From Veillonella parvula (GTDB lineage: Bacteria > Bacillota > Negativicutes > Veillonellales > Veillonellaceae): 22,971 nucleotides of DNA. The translations under genes and the position numbers were made by a program. The notes beneath the pieces were generated by a model. That model saw nothing but the letters and a program-made list of their open reading frames with translations, was not told where the DNA came from and made no database searches. Location of the stretch: positions 1-22,971 of the forward strand of contig CAMUQE010000012.1 of the NCBI GenBank assembly GCA_947096075.1. The letters are read 5' to 3'. Shown piece after piece: positions 15,796-22,950 of this stretch; position 1 is the first letter of the stretch; each line of letters begins with the position of its first letter.

Positions 15796-17025
15796 TTAAC
15801 CTCGTTGATCTAACAATAAGCCATTATGAATTACACGAACGGCATCTTTTACGCGATCTTCAGCAACAAGACAAGAAATACTAATTTCAGAAGTAGAAAT
15901 GATTTCAATATTGATACCTTCTTGGCTCAAGATATCAAACATTTGCGCAGCTACACCAGGTTGTCCTAACATACCTGCACCAATAATGGAAACTTTCGCC
16001 ATTTTTTCATCGATATTAACAGCTTCAATATCTACTGCTTTTTGTAATTCTTCTAATACTTCTCGAGCTAATACCACATCATCCATAGCTACAGTGAAGA
16101 TAAGATCAGTTTTTGGCTCTCCCACAGAACGGATAGATTGAACAATCATATCTACGTCAACGTTTCTAGCAGCTAATGCTTTAAATACAGTCGCTGCAAC
16201 GCCTGGTTTATTTTCAACGCCTACAAGGGCTACTTTTGCTGTATTTGTATCATCAGCTACGCCAGTAATTACGTGTTTATTTGCTTCCACAGTATAATCC
16301 TCCCGAATAATAGTACCTGGTTTATCACTAAATGTAGAACGTACATGAATAGGTACACCATAACGGAAACCCATTTCTACGGCACGCGGTTGCATTACAC
16401 CTGCACCAAGGCGTGCCATTTCAAGCATTTCACCATACGTTACTTCTTCTAATTTGAAAGCTTCCTTCGCCACGCGAGGATCTGTAGAATATACGCCGTC
16501 TACATCCGTAAAAATCTCACATACATCCGCTTTCATAGCACCTGCCAATGCAACAGCTGTTGTATCAGAGCCACCACGGCCTAATGTCACCATATCACCA
16601 TATTTAGTTATACCTTGGAAACCAGCAACTACTACTATTTTACCTTCATCCAAAGCTTCAAACACACGATTAGGATCAACGCCCAAAATGCGACCTTTAT
16701 TAAACGTATCACTACTTGTAATACCTGCTTGATCACCTGTTAAGGATACAGATTCCTGACCACGTTCGTTAAAAGCCATTGCCATCAATGCAATTGTTAC
16801 TTGTTCACCTGTAGATAACAAGCGATCCATTTCACGACCATACGGCTTGGATGTAACTTGTTTAGCTAAGGCCACCAAGTCATCAGTTGTATCACCCATA
16901 GCGGATACAACAAGAACGATTTTATCGTCAGCTTGCTTCTCACGAAGAACGCGATCAACAATATTAAATATTTTTTCTGGTGTAGCTACGGAACTACCAC
17001 CAAATTTTTTAACGATTAAGGCCAC
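15796..17025 (-). CDS. lysC: Aspartate kinase
   Basis: Phosphorylates aspartate, the first step to lysine, diaminopimelate, threonine and methionine, and so also feeds the diaminopimelate that MurE uses. The 409 residues begin with KFGGSS (7-12), followed by SDTFNKGR, GFQGI and LGRGGSDTTAVALA, and TDVDGVYSTDP, all hallmarks of the amino acid kinase fold. Two C-terminal ACT domains (about 265-335 and 345-405, with GVENKPGVAATVF and GAGMLGQPGVAAQMF) are the allosteric sites. It is monofunctional, without a homoserine dehydrogenase part. The start codon is GTG, 7 nt after GAGGGA. No lysine riboswitch is visible in the leader. Confidence 0.95.
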   Translation of the reverse strand: MALIVKKFGGSSVATPEKIFNIVDRVLREKQADDKIVLVVSAMGDTTDDLVALAKQVTSKPYGREMDRLLSTGEQVTIALMAMAFNERGQESVSLTGDQAGITSSDTFNKGRILGVDPNRVFEALDEGKIVVVAGFQGITKYGDMVTLGRGGSDTTAVALAGAMKADVCEIFTDVDGVYSTDPRVAKEAFKLEEVTYGEMLEMARLGAGVMQPRAVEMGFRYGVPIHVRSTFSDKPGTIIREDYTVEANKHVITGVADDTNTAKVALVGVENKPGVAATVFKALAARNVDVDMIVQSIRSVGEPKTDLIFTVAMDDVVLAREVLEELQKAVDIEAVNIDEKMAKVSIIGAGMLGQPGVAAQMFDILSQEGINIEIISTSEISISCLVAEDRVKDAVRVIHNGLLLDQRG

Positions 17026-17071
17026 AATAATCCCTCATTTAACTATGTTTACTAAATATCAATATGCATAT

Positions 17072-17100
17072 ACTTTACCACAAACAAATAGCACTGTAAA
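17072..17100 (-). promoter_or_regulatory. Predicted promoter of the aspartate kinase operon
   Basis: Minus-strand -35 TTTACA (17100-17095), 17-bp spacer and -10 TAAAGT (17077-17072) preceded by TGG, an extended -10. It predicts a leader of about 40 nt, too short for a known amino-acid riboswitch or T-box. Confidence 0.65.
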
Positions 17101-17298
17101 GGGATATACAGCAATTAATCCACTGGAGTGATACAAAGCTCCTTTTTATGCGGACACTAAAAATCAAATAATATGTTTATAATATTATGAATATGCATTA
17201 AATAATCCTAACATGTATTAGCCATAATGCCATTAAATATCTACTATTGAAAGTTTAACTTTACCTCATTATTAAGCTATGTAAACACATAGATATGC

Positions 17299-17326
17299 AA
17301 AAAGACCAGCCCTCGGGCTGGTCTTT
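17299..17326 (-). terminator. Terminator of the superoxide reductase gene
   Basis: Near-perfect hairpin with arms AAAGACCAGCC (17301-17311) and GGCTGGTCTTT (17316-17326) around a CTCG tetraloop, followed on the minus strand by five T (17303-17299). A textbook intrinsic terminator just past the stop codon. Confidence 0.92.
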
Positions 17327-17344
17327 ATTAGTTGTTTTAGTTAA

Positions 17345-17734
17345 TTAAGCAACTACGATATCTTTTTCAGATTCCCACAAGCCATGGATATTGCAGTAGG
17401 AAACAGCGATCAATTTACCGGATTTTTTCAAAGCTACTGCTAAAGTACCTTCAGAAACTGCTGCTACAGGACCTTCGTTTGCAGTTGCACCGTCACCATG
17501 AACGTTGAACTCGATAGCGCCAACTTCGAATGGTAATTGAGTGCCTTCAGCTACGAAGTACAATTTAATCCAATCAATGTGATGTTCTACAGTGTTTGGA
17601 TGTGCAATGTCTTTACCTACGGATAAAGTAACGTGGAATGTTTCACCTGCTTTTACAGTGTCAACTGTTTCGATAACAGGAACGTGTTTTTCAGTAGCGA
17701 AATCGCCAGATTTAATGTAATCATGTACAGCCAT
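17345..17734 (-). CDS. Superoxide reductase, one-iron (neelaredoxin) class
   Basis: Reduces superoxide to hydrogen peroxide without making oxygen, as expected for an anaerobe; acts in the cytoplasm. The 129 residues hold only the catalytic domain. The iron ligands fit the family: H17 (in EKHVP, with E15 before it), H45 (HPNT), H51, C114 and H117 (CNIHGLW). The N-terminal desulforedoxin domain with four cysteines found in two-iron desulfoferrodoxins is missing, so this is class II. The start at 17734 follows AGGAGG; the longer reading to 17776 runs into untranslated leader. It is flanked by its own promoter and terminator. The electron donor may be a rubredoxin encoded elsewhere. Confidence 0.94.
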   Translation of the reverse strand: MAVHDYIKSGDFATEKHVPVIETVDTVKAGETFHVTLSVGKDIAHPNTVEHHIDWIKLYFVAEGTQLPFEVGAIEFNVHGDGATANEGPVAAVSEGTLAVALKKSGKLIAVSYCNIHGLWESEKDIVVA

Positions 17735-17807
17735 AGTTAACCTCCTGGTTAGTCTTATATACATACTTAATGTCAAGAATATTGAGCACCTCTGTGCTTA
17801 TGACTAT

Positions 17808-17836
17808 ATTATACATTTTCGATATAGTTTTAGCAA
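17808..17836 (-). promoter_or_regulatory. Predicted promoter of the superoxide reductase gene
   Basis: Minus-strand -35 TTGCTA (17836-17831), 17-bp spacer and -10 TATAAT (17813-17808). The leader of about 65 nt contains a small hairpin, AGCAC/GTGCT, near 17786-17799. TTTTCGATAT (plus strand, 17816-17825) lies in the spacer; further copies of the CGAT motif lie at 17841-17851 and 17851-17859. Confidence 0.7.
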
Positions 17837-17873
17837 GTTCTTTTTCGATATTTTTCGATTTTTTTGAATTTAG

Positions 17874-18416
17874 TTAGAATTCAATTCCTTTAGCAGCCTT
17901 AATGCCCTTTTCATAAGCATGCTTTACTACATTCATTTCCGTTACAGTATCTGCCATATCAATGATTTCAGGTTTAGCATAGCGACCCGTCAAAACAACA
18001 TGAAGTCTTTCTGGCTTATTTTTAAGCATTTCCACTACAGAATGCACATCAATAAGCTCATAATTAATGGCATTATTTATTTCATCCATAACAATTAGAT
18101 CCCATTTATCGGAGTTTACTTCCTCCACCAATGTCCGCCAAGCGGCTTGAGCTGCTTCTTTATGGCGAGCAAGTTCAGCTTCTCCTACTCCATCACGTTT
18201 ATAGTAAATAAAACCCTTTCCCATAGAGCGAATTTCAACTTGATCACCTAGTTTAGCGAGACCTGCCAATTCACCATAACCATTACCGCTCTTAATAAAT
18301 TGTAATATAAGAACCTTGAAACCTTGTCCGACAGCACGTAAAACAACGCCTAATGCCGCTGTTGTTTTACCTTTACCATTCCCTGTATTAACTAAAATTA
18401 ATCCACGTTCTTCCAT
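17874..18416 (-). CDS. cobO: Cob(I)alamin/cob(I)yrinic acid adenosyltransferase, CobO type
   Basis: Transfers the 5'-deoxyadenosyl group of ATP to the reduced cobalt of corrinoids, giving the coenzyme form. The 180 residues belong to the CobO/BtuR (CobA) family: an N-terminal P-loop GNGKGKTT (residues 12-19), LQFIKSGNGYGE, and a Walker-B-like LIVMDEINNAINYELID. ARYAKPEIIDMADTVTEM-type sequence near the C terminus is also typical (here TGRYAKPEIIDMADTVTEM). The start follows AAGGAG. It is separated from cobB by 164 nt. No clear terminator lies between it and the superoxide reductase gene, so read-through is possible. Confidence 0.93.
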   Translation of the reverse strand: MEERGLILVNTGNGKGKTTAALGVVLRAVGQGFKVLILQFIKSGNGYGELAGLAKLGDQVEIRSMGKGFIYYKRDGVGEAELARHKEAAQAAWRTLVEEVNSDKWDLIVMDEINNAINYELIDVHSVVEMLKNKPERLHVVLTGRYAKPEIIDMADTVTEMNVVKHAYEKGIKAAKGIEF

Positions 18417-18505
18417 AATAGCTCCTTTAATACGAACTGTCCCGCAATAACTTTAAGAACTAACTATTCCTGATTAATTACATTCTCCTCATATTTACTA
18501 ATAGG

Positions 18506-18537
18506 ATCACAACAATACTTATGTATGTAATTGTGAT
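18506..18537. repeat. Dyad ATCACAA-N18-TTGTGAT in the cobB-cobO spacer
   Basis: Perfect 7-bp inverted repeat with arms at 18506-18512 and 18531-18537. There is no T run, so it is not a terminator. It could be a protein-binding site or an RNA stem; nothing in the spacer resembles a cobalamin riboswitch B12 box. Confidence 0.4.
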
Positions 18538-18580
18538 AATACATAGTAATATAAGCCTATTAAATACATTTATACATCTA

Positions 18581-19957
18581 TTACTTTTGGGCTTTATAAG
18601 CAGCACATGTATCAACAAAATGTTGTGCCCCTTCATCAGAGCCAGCAAAGTTCAAATGTAAGTAAGAAGCTAATACATTTTTTGTTGCATAGCCGCCGTC
18701 ATACGATTGAGGTTTACGGCCTCCTTCTAAATGAAAAGCCCATGGGAAGTCATCTATAGTTGGCTCCATTGTAGAGAAATGGAACTCATGACCACGAATA
18801 GCTGTATTCATAGCGCCTAATAAAGTATCTCTCTTTGCAGTTGCTGTAACATAGCCCACCTTTTGAAGCTTTTGTTGCATCACACAATTGGCAGGTACAA
18901 TACCTACAGTTTTATATACAGAACCTCCAAAGTCATTAATACTTTCACAAAGATACATGAGGCCACCACATTCGGCATAAATAGGCATACCTTGTGCATT
19001 AGCTTGGCGGATAGATTCCTTCATAGACTCATTGCTAGATAACTGAAATAAAAACATTTCTGGGAAGCCACCACCGAATACAAGTCCGTCTACATCAGGA
19101 ATTACCGAGTCATTAAGCGGACTAAAGTAAACAAGCTCAGCCCCTTTTTCCTCTAACGCAGCAAGACTAGCTGGATAGTAAAAAGAGAACGCCTCATCAT
19201 AAGCTACACCGATTTTCACACGTTTTTCAATGGTTTTAACATCTATAGCATCTGGTAGTTCGATAGTTGGTGCATTAGTAGCAATTTCCAATAGTGCATC
19301 GAGATTTACCATCTTCTCAACAGCGTCTCGAATCGTATTAATCGCCTCTGTTGGATCAATTTCAGTAACCGGTGTAAGTCCTAAATGACGTTCTGGAGAA
19401 TGCATACGATCATCACGATAAATGGCACCAATAACAGGTACCCCGATTTTATCCATCCCTTCACGAACCATACGCTCATGATTGGCTGAGCCTAAGCGGT
19501 TCAAGATGACACCACCAAAGTTTACCTCTGGGTCATAGTCACGGAACCCTTTAGCAATAGCGGCTGCACTTTCACCCATAGCCTTACAATCAATAACAAG
19601 CACCACCGGTGCATTTAACTGTTTAGCAATTTGAGCCGTAGAACTAACACCCTCTCGACCACCATCGTAAAGGCCCATAACACCTTCAATAATGGCAAGG
19701 TCTACATCATGTGCCATTGTAGCAAAGAAAGGAGTCAACTTGTGAGGTGGCACGAGCCACGTATCTAAATTATAGCTGTCACGGCCGGATGCAATTTTAT
19801 GAAAGCCCGGATCAATATAATCCGGGCCCACTTTAAAAGATTGCACCGTACGTCCACCATTTGCATAAGCGGCCAATAAGCCCGCTACGATAGTTGTTTT
19901 ACCAACACCAGAATTAGTACCTGCAATGACAACACGTGGAATCTGTACTGTGTTCAT
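18581..19957 (-). CDS. cobB: Cobyrinate a,c-diamide synthase (CobB/CbiA)
   Basis: Amidates the a and c side chains of (cob)yrinic acid with glutamine and ATP. The 458 residues have two domains: an N-terminal dethiobiotin-synthetase-like ATP domain with P-loop GTNSGVGKTT (residues 13-22) and EGVMGLYDGG (91-100), and a C-terminal class I glutamine amidotransferase domain with the nucleophile Cys330 in YAECGGLMYL and a late histidine in YLHLNF. The motif order is that of CobB/CbiA, not cobyric acid synthase. It begins 29 nt after the methyltransferase gene and is presumably co-transcribed with it. In an anaerobic pathway the name cbiA would fit equally. Confidence 0.94.
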   Translation of the reverse strand: MNTVQIPRVVIAGTNSGVGKTTIVAGLLAAYANGGRTVQSFKVGPDYIDPGFHKIASGRDSYNLDTWLVPPHKLTPFFATMAHDVDLAIIEGVMGLYDGGREGVSSTAQIAKQLNAPVVLVIDCKAMGESAAAIAKGFRDYDPEVNFGGVILNRLGSANHERMVREGMDKIGVPVIGAIYRDDRMHSPERHLGLTPVTEIDPTEAINTIRDAVEKMVNLDALLEIATNAPTIELPDAIDVKTIEKRVKIGVAYDEAFSFYYPASLAALEEKGAELVYFSPLNDSVIPDVDGLVFGGGFPEMFLFQLSSNESMKESIRQANAQGMPIYAECGGLMYLCESINDFGGSVYKTVGIVPANCVMQQKLQKVGYVTATAKRDTLLGAMNTAIRGHEFHFSTMEPTIDDFPWAFHLEGGRKPQSYDGGYATKNVLASYLHLNFAGSDEGAQHFVDTCAAYKAQK

Positions 19958-19986
19958 AGATATTACCTCGTAATACGATGTGTTTG

Positions 19987-20694
19987 TTAACGATCCTTAC
20001 GTTTTGCAAGAATTGTAGATAAGTAGTTGAGTCTAGTATCTTTTGGTATATTATCTAAACCTACGAATACTTGCTCATCAGGCAAACCTACACGGCTTAT
20101 CATAACCGCATCATCTGCCATATTATGTTTAATCAAGGTTTCTTGTACTTCATCAAAGTTTTTATATACCTTCATAATAACTGCATCATCTGCAACAGCC
20201 AATACAGCATCGATTTTTTCTTTAGGCGCTGTAGCTGGAACGATGGCCAATACCTCTTCCTTCTCTACGATTGGATAGCCAAGGTGAGATCCGATAGCAC
20301 AGAATGCAGTAACGCCAGGAATTGTTTCAATTTCATGCCCTGTGTTTTCAATCAAACGGTATACATACATATATGTGCTGTAGAACATAGGATCACCTAA
20401 TGTTAAGAATACAACACTTTTACCTTCATCCAAGTAAGACAAGATAACGCGTTTAGCCTCTTGCCAGCCTTCCTCTTGCGTAGAATCATCCAACACCATT
20501 GGGAATACTACGGGAACGATTTCTGTATGTTCTTGGATATATGGGGATGCAATATCAAGGGCTACGGAACCATCTTTCTTTTCTGTTTTAGGTGTAATAA
20601 TAATATCTGCTTCTCCTACGATGCGAGCAGCTTTCACAGTCATTAATTCAGAATCTCCAGGGCCTACGCCAATACCATATAATTTACCTTTCAT
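19987..20694 (-). CDS. cbiL: (Cobalt-)precorrin-2 C(20)-methyltransferase, CbiL/CobI type
   Basis: SAM-dependent methylation at C-20 of the (cobalt-)factor II ring. At 235 residues it is the usual length of the tetrapyrrole methylase family. Visible are GKLYGIGVGPGDSELMTVKAARI (residues 3-25), VVFLTLGDPMFYSTYMY with the SAM-site LGDPMFYST, and IETIPGVTAFCA. The form YGIGVGPGDSELMT..A and GDPMFYST fit the C-20 subgroup. Because a CbiK cobaltochelatase lies just upstream, the substrate is probably the cobalt-loaded intermediate of the anaerobic route, hence cbiL; cobI is the aerobic name. The start follows AGGAGA. Confidence 0.9.
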   Translation of the reverse strand: MKGKLYGIGVGPGDSELMTVKAARIVGEADIIITPKTEKKDGSVALDIASPYIQEHTEIVPVVFPMVLDDSTQEEGWQEAKRVILSYLDEGKSVVFLTLGDPMFYSTYMYVYRLIENTGHEIETIPGVTAFCAIGSHLGYPIVEKEEVLAIVPATAPKEKIDAVLAVADDAVIMKVYKNFDEVQETLIKHNMADDAVMISRVGLPDEQVFVGLDNIPKDTRLNYLSTILAKRKDR

Positions 20695-20746
20695 GGGTAT
20701 CTCCTATTCTTATAGTCACACTCTATTTATAATTGCAATATCTTTT

Positions 20747-20775
20747 ATTATAACCAATTTATACAATATATACAA
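20747..20775 (-). promoter_or_regulatory. Predicted promoter of the cbiL-cobB unit
   Basis: Minus-strand -35 TTGTAT (20775-20770), 17-bp spacer, -10 TATAAT (20752-20747), in the 86-nt gap after the CbiK stop. It predicts a leader of about 45 nt. No terminator separates it from cbiK, so cbiL-cobB may also be transcribed from upstream. Confidence 0.55.
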
Positions 20776-20780
20776 AGATA

Positions 20781-21635
20781 CTATTTAATATTTGGTATTG
20801 CAGGACGATGTGGGCTACGTTTGCCATACAAATCGTCGATACAATCTTGCACATGTTGACGGAAAATATCATGAATCGCTTCATATTCACCTAGAGCACT
20901 ATGAATTGGTTTAACCTCATATCCTGCTCCAGCGAGTTCATTCACTATGCTATCCTCTTCGTCACCAAATAAATCATTTTGTGCATGATCCCCAAGTACC
21001 AATAATAAAGGATGTACATAAATTGTTTTCGGGCGTTTACCATCAAGCCATTCCCAAGGCATTGCTACATCTGACACATATGGTGCATTTTCAAGTACAG
21101 CAATACGCACATTCGTAAGTCCATTACGGATTAGCTTAAACTGTAAATTACCATATGAAGAATTGCCAGAACCAAGACCTCCATGACCGACCAATAACAA
21201 ACCATCATCTTTGGAAATATTAAGAGATTTAATGAAACGGTCAATCAAAATTTGGTAATCATCTGGATGCTCTTCTTGTCCCATGTAGTATACGAGAGGT
21301 CTACCTACACGCAACACTTCGAGTTGTCCTTCACCTTCATGAGCAAGGATATTATTTTTTAATTTATCGAACTCTTCACCACCGGTGAAATGAAGTGGCT
21401 GCACATATACATGTGTATAACCTTCTTGAATCAGTGTTTCTAACGCCCCTTGTTCAGTAGGAATCTCAATACCACGCTCACGTAAGCGCTTAACGATGAT
21501 ACGAGACGAAAAAGCTAATTCTACAGTATAATCCGGATACGATTTACGAATATGTTCTACTACAGAATCGATATTATGTTCACGAGCACTGTCCACAGTG
21601 GACCCAAAAGCAACAACTAAGATAGCTTGTTTCAT
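20781..21635 (-). CDS. cbiK: Sirohydrochlorin cobaltochelatase CbiK
   Basis: Inserts cobalt into sirohydrochlorin, the entry to the anaerobic cobalamin pathway. The 284 residues form two related class II chelatase domains. Family landmarks: VVAFGST (residues 7-13), QPLHFTGGEEFDKL (79-92), GHG with the metal-ligand histidine H151, E182 (in VLENAP), and GDHAQNDLFGDEEDS with H217 (215-229). These three residues correspond to the catalytic His/Glu/His of characterised CbiK. There is no signal peptide, so it is the cytoplasmic rather than the periplasmic form. The start follows AAGGAG. A divergent paralogue lies just upstream. Confidence 0.94.
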   Translation of the reverse strand: MKQAILVVAFGSTVDSAREHNIDSVVEHIRKSYPDYTVELAFSSRIIVKRLRERGIEIPTEQGALETLIQEGYTHVYVQPLHFTGGEEFDKLKNNILAHEGEGQLEVLRVGRPLVYYMGQEEHPDDYQILIDRFIKSLNISKDDGLLLVGHGGLGSGNSSYGNLQFKLIRNGLTNVRIAVLENAPYVSDVAMPWEWLDGKRPKTIYVHPLLLVLGDHAQNDLFGDEEDSIVNELAGAGYEVKPIHSALGEYEAIHDIFRQHVQDCIDDLYGKRSPHRPAIPNIK

Positions 21636-21670
21636 GAATGTCTCCTTATATTAACTAATAATGTATCTTA

Positions 21671-21679
21671 ATCATACCA
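21671..21679 (-). promoter_or_regulatory. Possible extended -10 promoter of cbiK
   Basis: Minus-strand TGGTATGAT: -10 TATGAT (21676-21671) with the TGN extension, between the upstream terminator and cbiK. No -35 match at 17 bp. The word CATACCAT occurs twice on the plus strand (21673-21680 and 21699-21706), 26 bp apart. Confidence 0.4.
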
Positions 21680-21750
21680 TAGACCATTCTTTAGGGGCAT
21701 ACCATGGTACGTATAAAATAGAAATTATTCTTATCTTTCATGGTAAAAGT

Positions 21751-21790
21751 AAAAATCCTCCTCATTGGATATCCAACAAGGAGGATTTTT
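21751..21790 (-). terminator. Terminator between the two CbiK-like genes (bidirectional form)
   Basis: Perfect 12-bp inverted repeat AAAAATCCTCCT (21751-21762) and AGGAGGATTTTT (21779-21790). It encloses a second palindrome, TTGGATATCCAA (21765-21776), across a CA/CA internal loop. On the minus strand it ends in five T, giving a strong terminator for the upstream paralogue; the plus strand also ends in T. Confidence 0.9.
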
Positions 21791-21841
21791 ATTAATGTGA
21801 AGGAGTGCAGTAATGTATGCCTAATTATATAATAGCAAATA

Positions 21842-22723
21842 TCAAGAAATCAACCCTTGCGCTTCCAAGCGAGAATTTGTCATCACAGGTTTTACGGATT
21901 CTCTAGGCATGGGCCGCTTCCGATCAGACATGCGGATAGCTTGACCTAAATGTTTCAAAAATAAATCTTGTACATGTGGATTTTCCCCAAGTCCTTCATT
22001 CCAGATGTCAACATTATAGCCTTCCTCAGCGAGTAAAGCATAAATGGAATCGGAGCGTTCACCGCCAAGATAGTCCATTAAATGTGTAGAACCTATGAGA
22101 GCCAATGGTACAACTAATAAATCTTTATGTCCCATACGATCCAAGAAAGTAAGAGCTTGTTTAAAAGTAGGAAAACCATTTGTAGTAAATACTACTACGT
22201 TTGGTGCTGCGCCATACATCGCCTTTAATTGCAATGTACTGAACTCTAATTGATTTTGGCCATTCGCCATGAGCACAACAGATTTATTAAGTGCTTTTGT
22301 ATTAACGTGACGAACAATACTTTCTAATGTTGCTTCATAATCATCGGCATAATTTTTTACACCTAAAGAGGTAAGCAATGGTTTACCGATATTTACCTGG
22401 CTAAAACCATATTCATTGCTATGTAAAAATTTTAATGCTTGTTTGCGCATTTGTTGGTAGCACTGATCTGCCACCAATGTAATAGGTTGAATGTACACCT
22501 CATCGATACCCATACGAGCGAAATCTTGCATAGTCTCTGTGAAAGAAGAAATCTTATCTTCGTACTTCTCATTCCACTTCTCTACTAATGCATCAGATAA
22601 GAACACCCGGCGTACCTCCATATCACTATACATGGAACGTACTTTTTTCTCTATACTGCCAACGGATTTCTCCACAGCATCTTGGTAAATTGATCCAAAG
22701 GATGCAATAATTATGCCTTTCAT
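21842..22723 (-). CDS. Divergent CbiK-like protein lacking most metal-site residues
   Basis: A 293-residue protein with the CbiK fold: IIIASFGSIYQDAVEKSV (residues 4-21), MGIDEVYIQPITL (71-83), and LGGERSDSIYALLAEEGYNV (219-238), each aligning with the neighbouring CbiK. The expected metal-ligand histidine of GHG is Asn154 (ANG), the glutamate is Asn182 (TTNGFP), and the QPLH histidine is Thr82. The C-terminal histidine is kept (H214 in GSTHLMDYLGG). The frame is intact and it has a good promoter and ribosome site (GGAGG), so it is not a decayed gene. It may be a chelatase for another metal or tetrapyrrole, a partner of CbiK, or a metal carrier; function unproven. Confidence 0.8.
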   Translation of the reverse strand: MKGIIIASFGSIYQDAVEKSVGSIEKKVRSMYSDMEVRRVFLSDALVEKWNEKYEDKISSFTETMQDFARMGIDEVYIQPITLVADQCYQQMRKQALKFLHSNEYGFSQVNIGKPLLTSLGVKNYADDYEATLESIVRHVNTKALNKSVVLMANGQNQLEFSTLQLKAMYGAAPNVVVFTTNGFPTFKQALTFLDRMGHKDLLVVPLALIGSTHLMDYLGGERSDSIYALLAEEGYNVDIWNEGLGENPHVQDLFLKHLGQAIRMSDRKRPMPRESVKPVMTNSRLEAQGLIS

Positions 22724-22753
22724 ATGTGACCTCCATATTACTCATATATGAAA

Positions 22754-22775
22754 CAATTTTCACAATTGAAAACTG
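22754..22775. promoter_or_regulatory. Imperfect dyad in the leader of the CbiK-like gene
   Basis: CAATTTTC (22754-22761) and GAAAACTG (22768-22775) pair at 7 of 8 positions around ACAATT. It lies downstream of the predicted transcription start and about 30-50 nt before the start codon, a plausible operator or leader stem. Confidence 0.4.
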
Positions 22776-22795
22776 TTATCAACTACTATGTAATA

Positions 22796-22824
22796 ATAGT
22801 ACAAGATTAATCTATAGAAGTCAA
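22796..22824 (-). promoter_or_regulatory. Predicted promoter of the CbiK-like gene
   Basis: Minus-strand -35 TTGACT (22824-22819), 17-bp spacer and -10 TACTAT (22801-22796), each one base off consensus. It predicts a leader of about 65 nt. Confidence 0.7.
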
Positions 22825-22928
22825 TGAGAAAAAATATCAAAATTAACATTTATAACGATCAATTTAGTTGTAGTAACGTTATGGGCCCCATCAAAATGGT
22901 CCTAAATAAAAAGGAAAAATAAAATTAC

Positions 22929-22950
22929 TCACATATTCACATATTCATAT
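22929..22950. repeat. Short tandem repeat TCACATAT
   Basis: Two exact copies of TCACATAT (22929-22936, 22937-22944) followed by TCATAT, in AT-rich non-coding sequence at the window edge. No function is apparent. Confidence 0.5.

Larger units (their letters stand above)
17026..17344. other. Intergenic region between aspartate kinase and superoxide reductase (319 nt)
   Basis: Contains the aspartate kinase promoter (17072-17100) and the superoxide reductase terminator (17299-17326). The roughly 200 nt between them are very AT-rich. I see no open reading frame, tRNA or riboswitch there; only a short GGAG/CTCC pairing around 17125-17142. Confidence 0.75.

Noticed and set aside
17026..17300. Lysine riboswitch or T-box upstream of aspartate kinase
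   Set aside because: The predicted leader is only about 40 nt and none of the conserved core words of either element could be found; the stem-like GGAG/CTCC segment is too small.
17735..17776. Longer superoxide reductase start
   Set aside because: The extra residues overlap the ribosome site and leader; MAVHDYI at 17734 follows AGGAGG. TTGACA at 17771-17776 has no -10 at the right distance, so it was not called as a promoter.
17785..17800. AGAGGTGC word in the superoxide reductase leader as a lysine-riboswitch start
   Set aside because: Only the short word matches; the following sequence lacks the riboswitch core and the gene has no lysine link. It is better read as a small hairpin.
21842..22723. 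CbiK-like gene as a pseudogene
   Set aside because: It is full length with no frameshift, has a good promoter and ribosome site, and keeps fold-defining sequence; only active-site positions changed.
22855..22905. GGGCCC-centred palindrome near 22882-22892 as an upstream terminator
   Set aside because: The stem is short and no T run follows on the minus strand; the neighbouring gene is outside the window.
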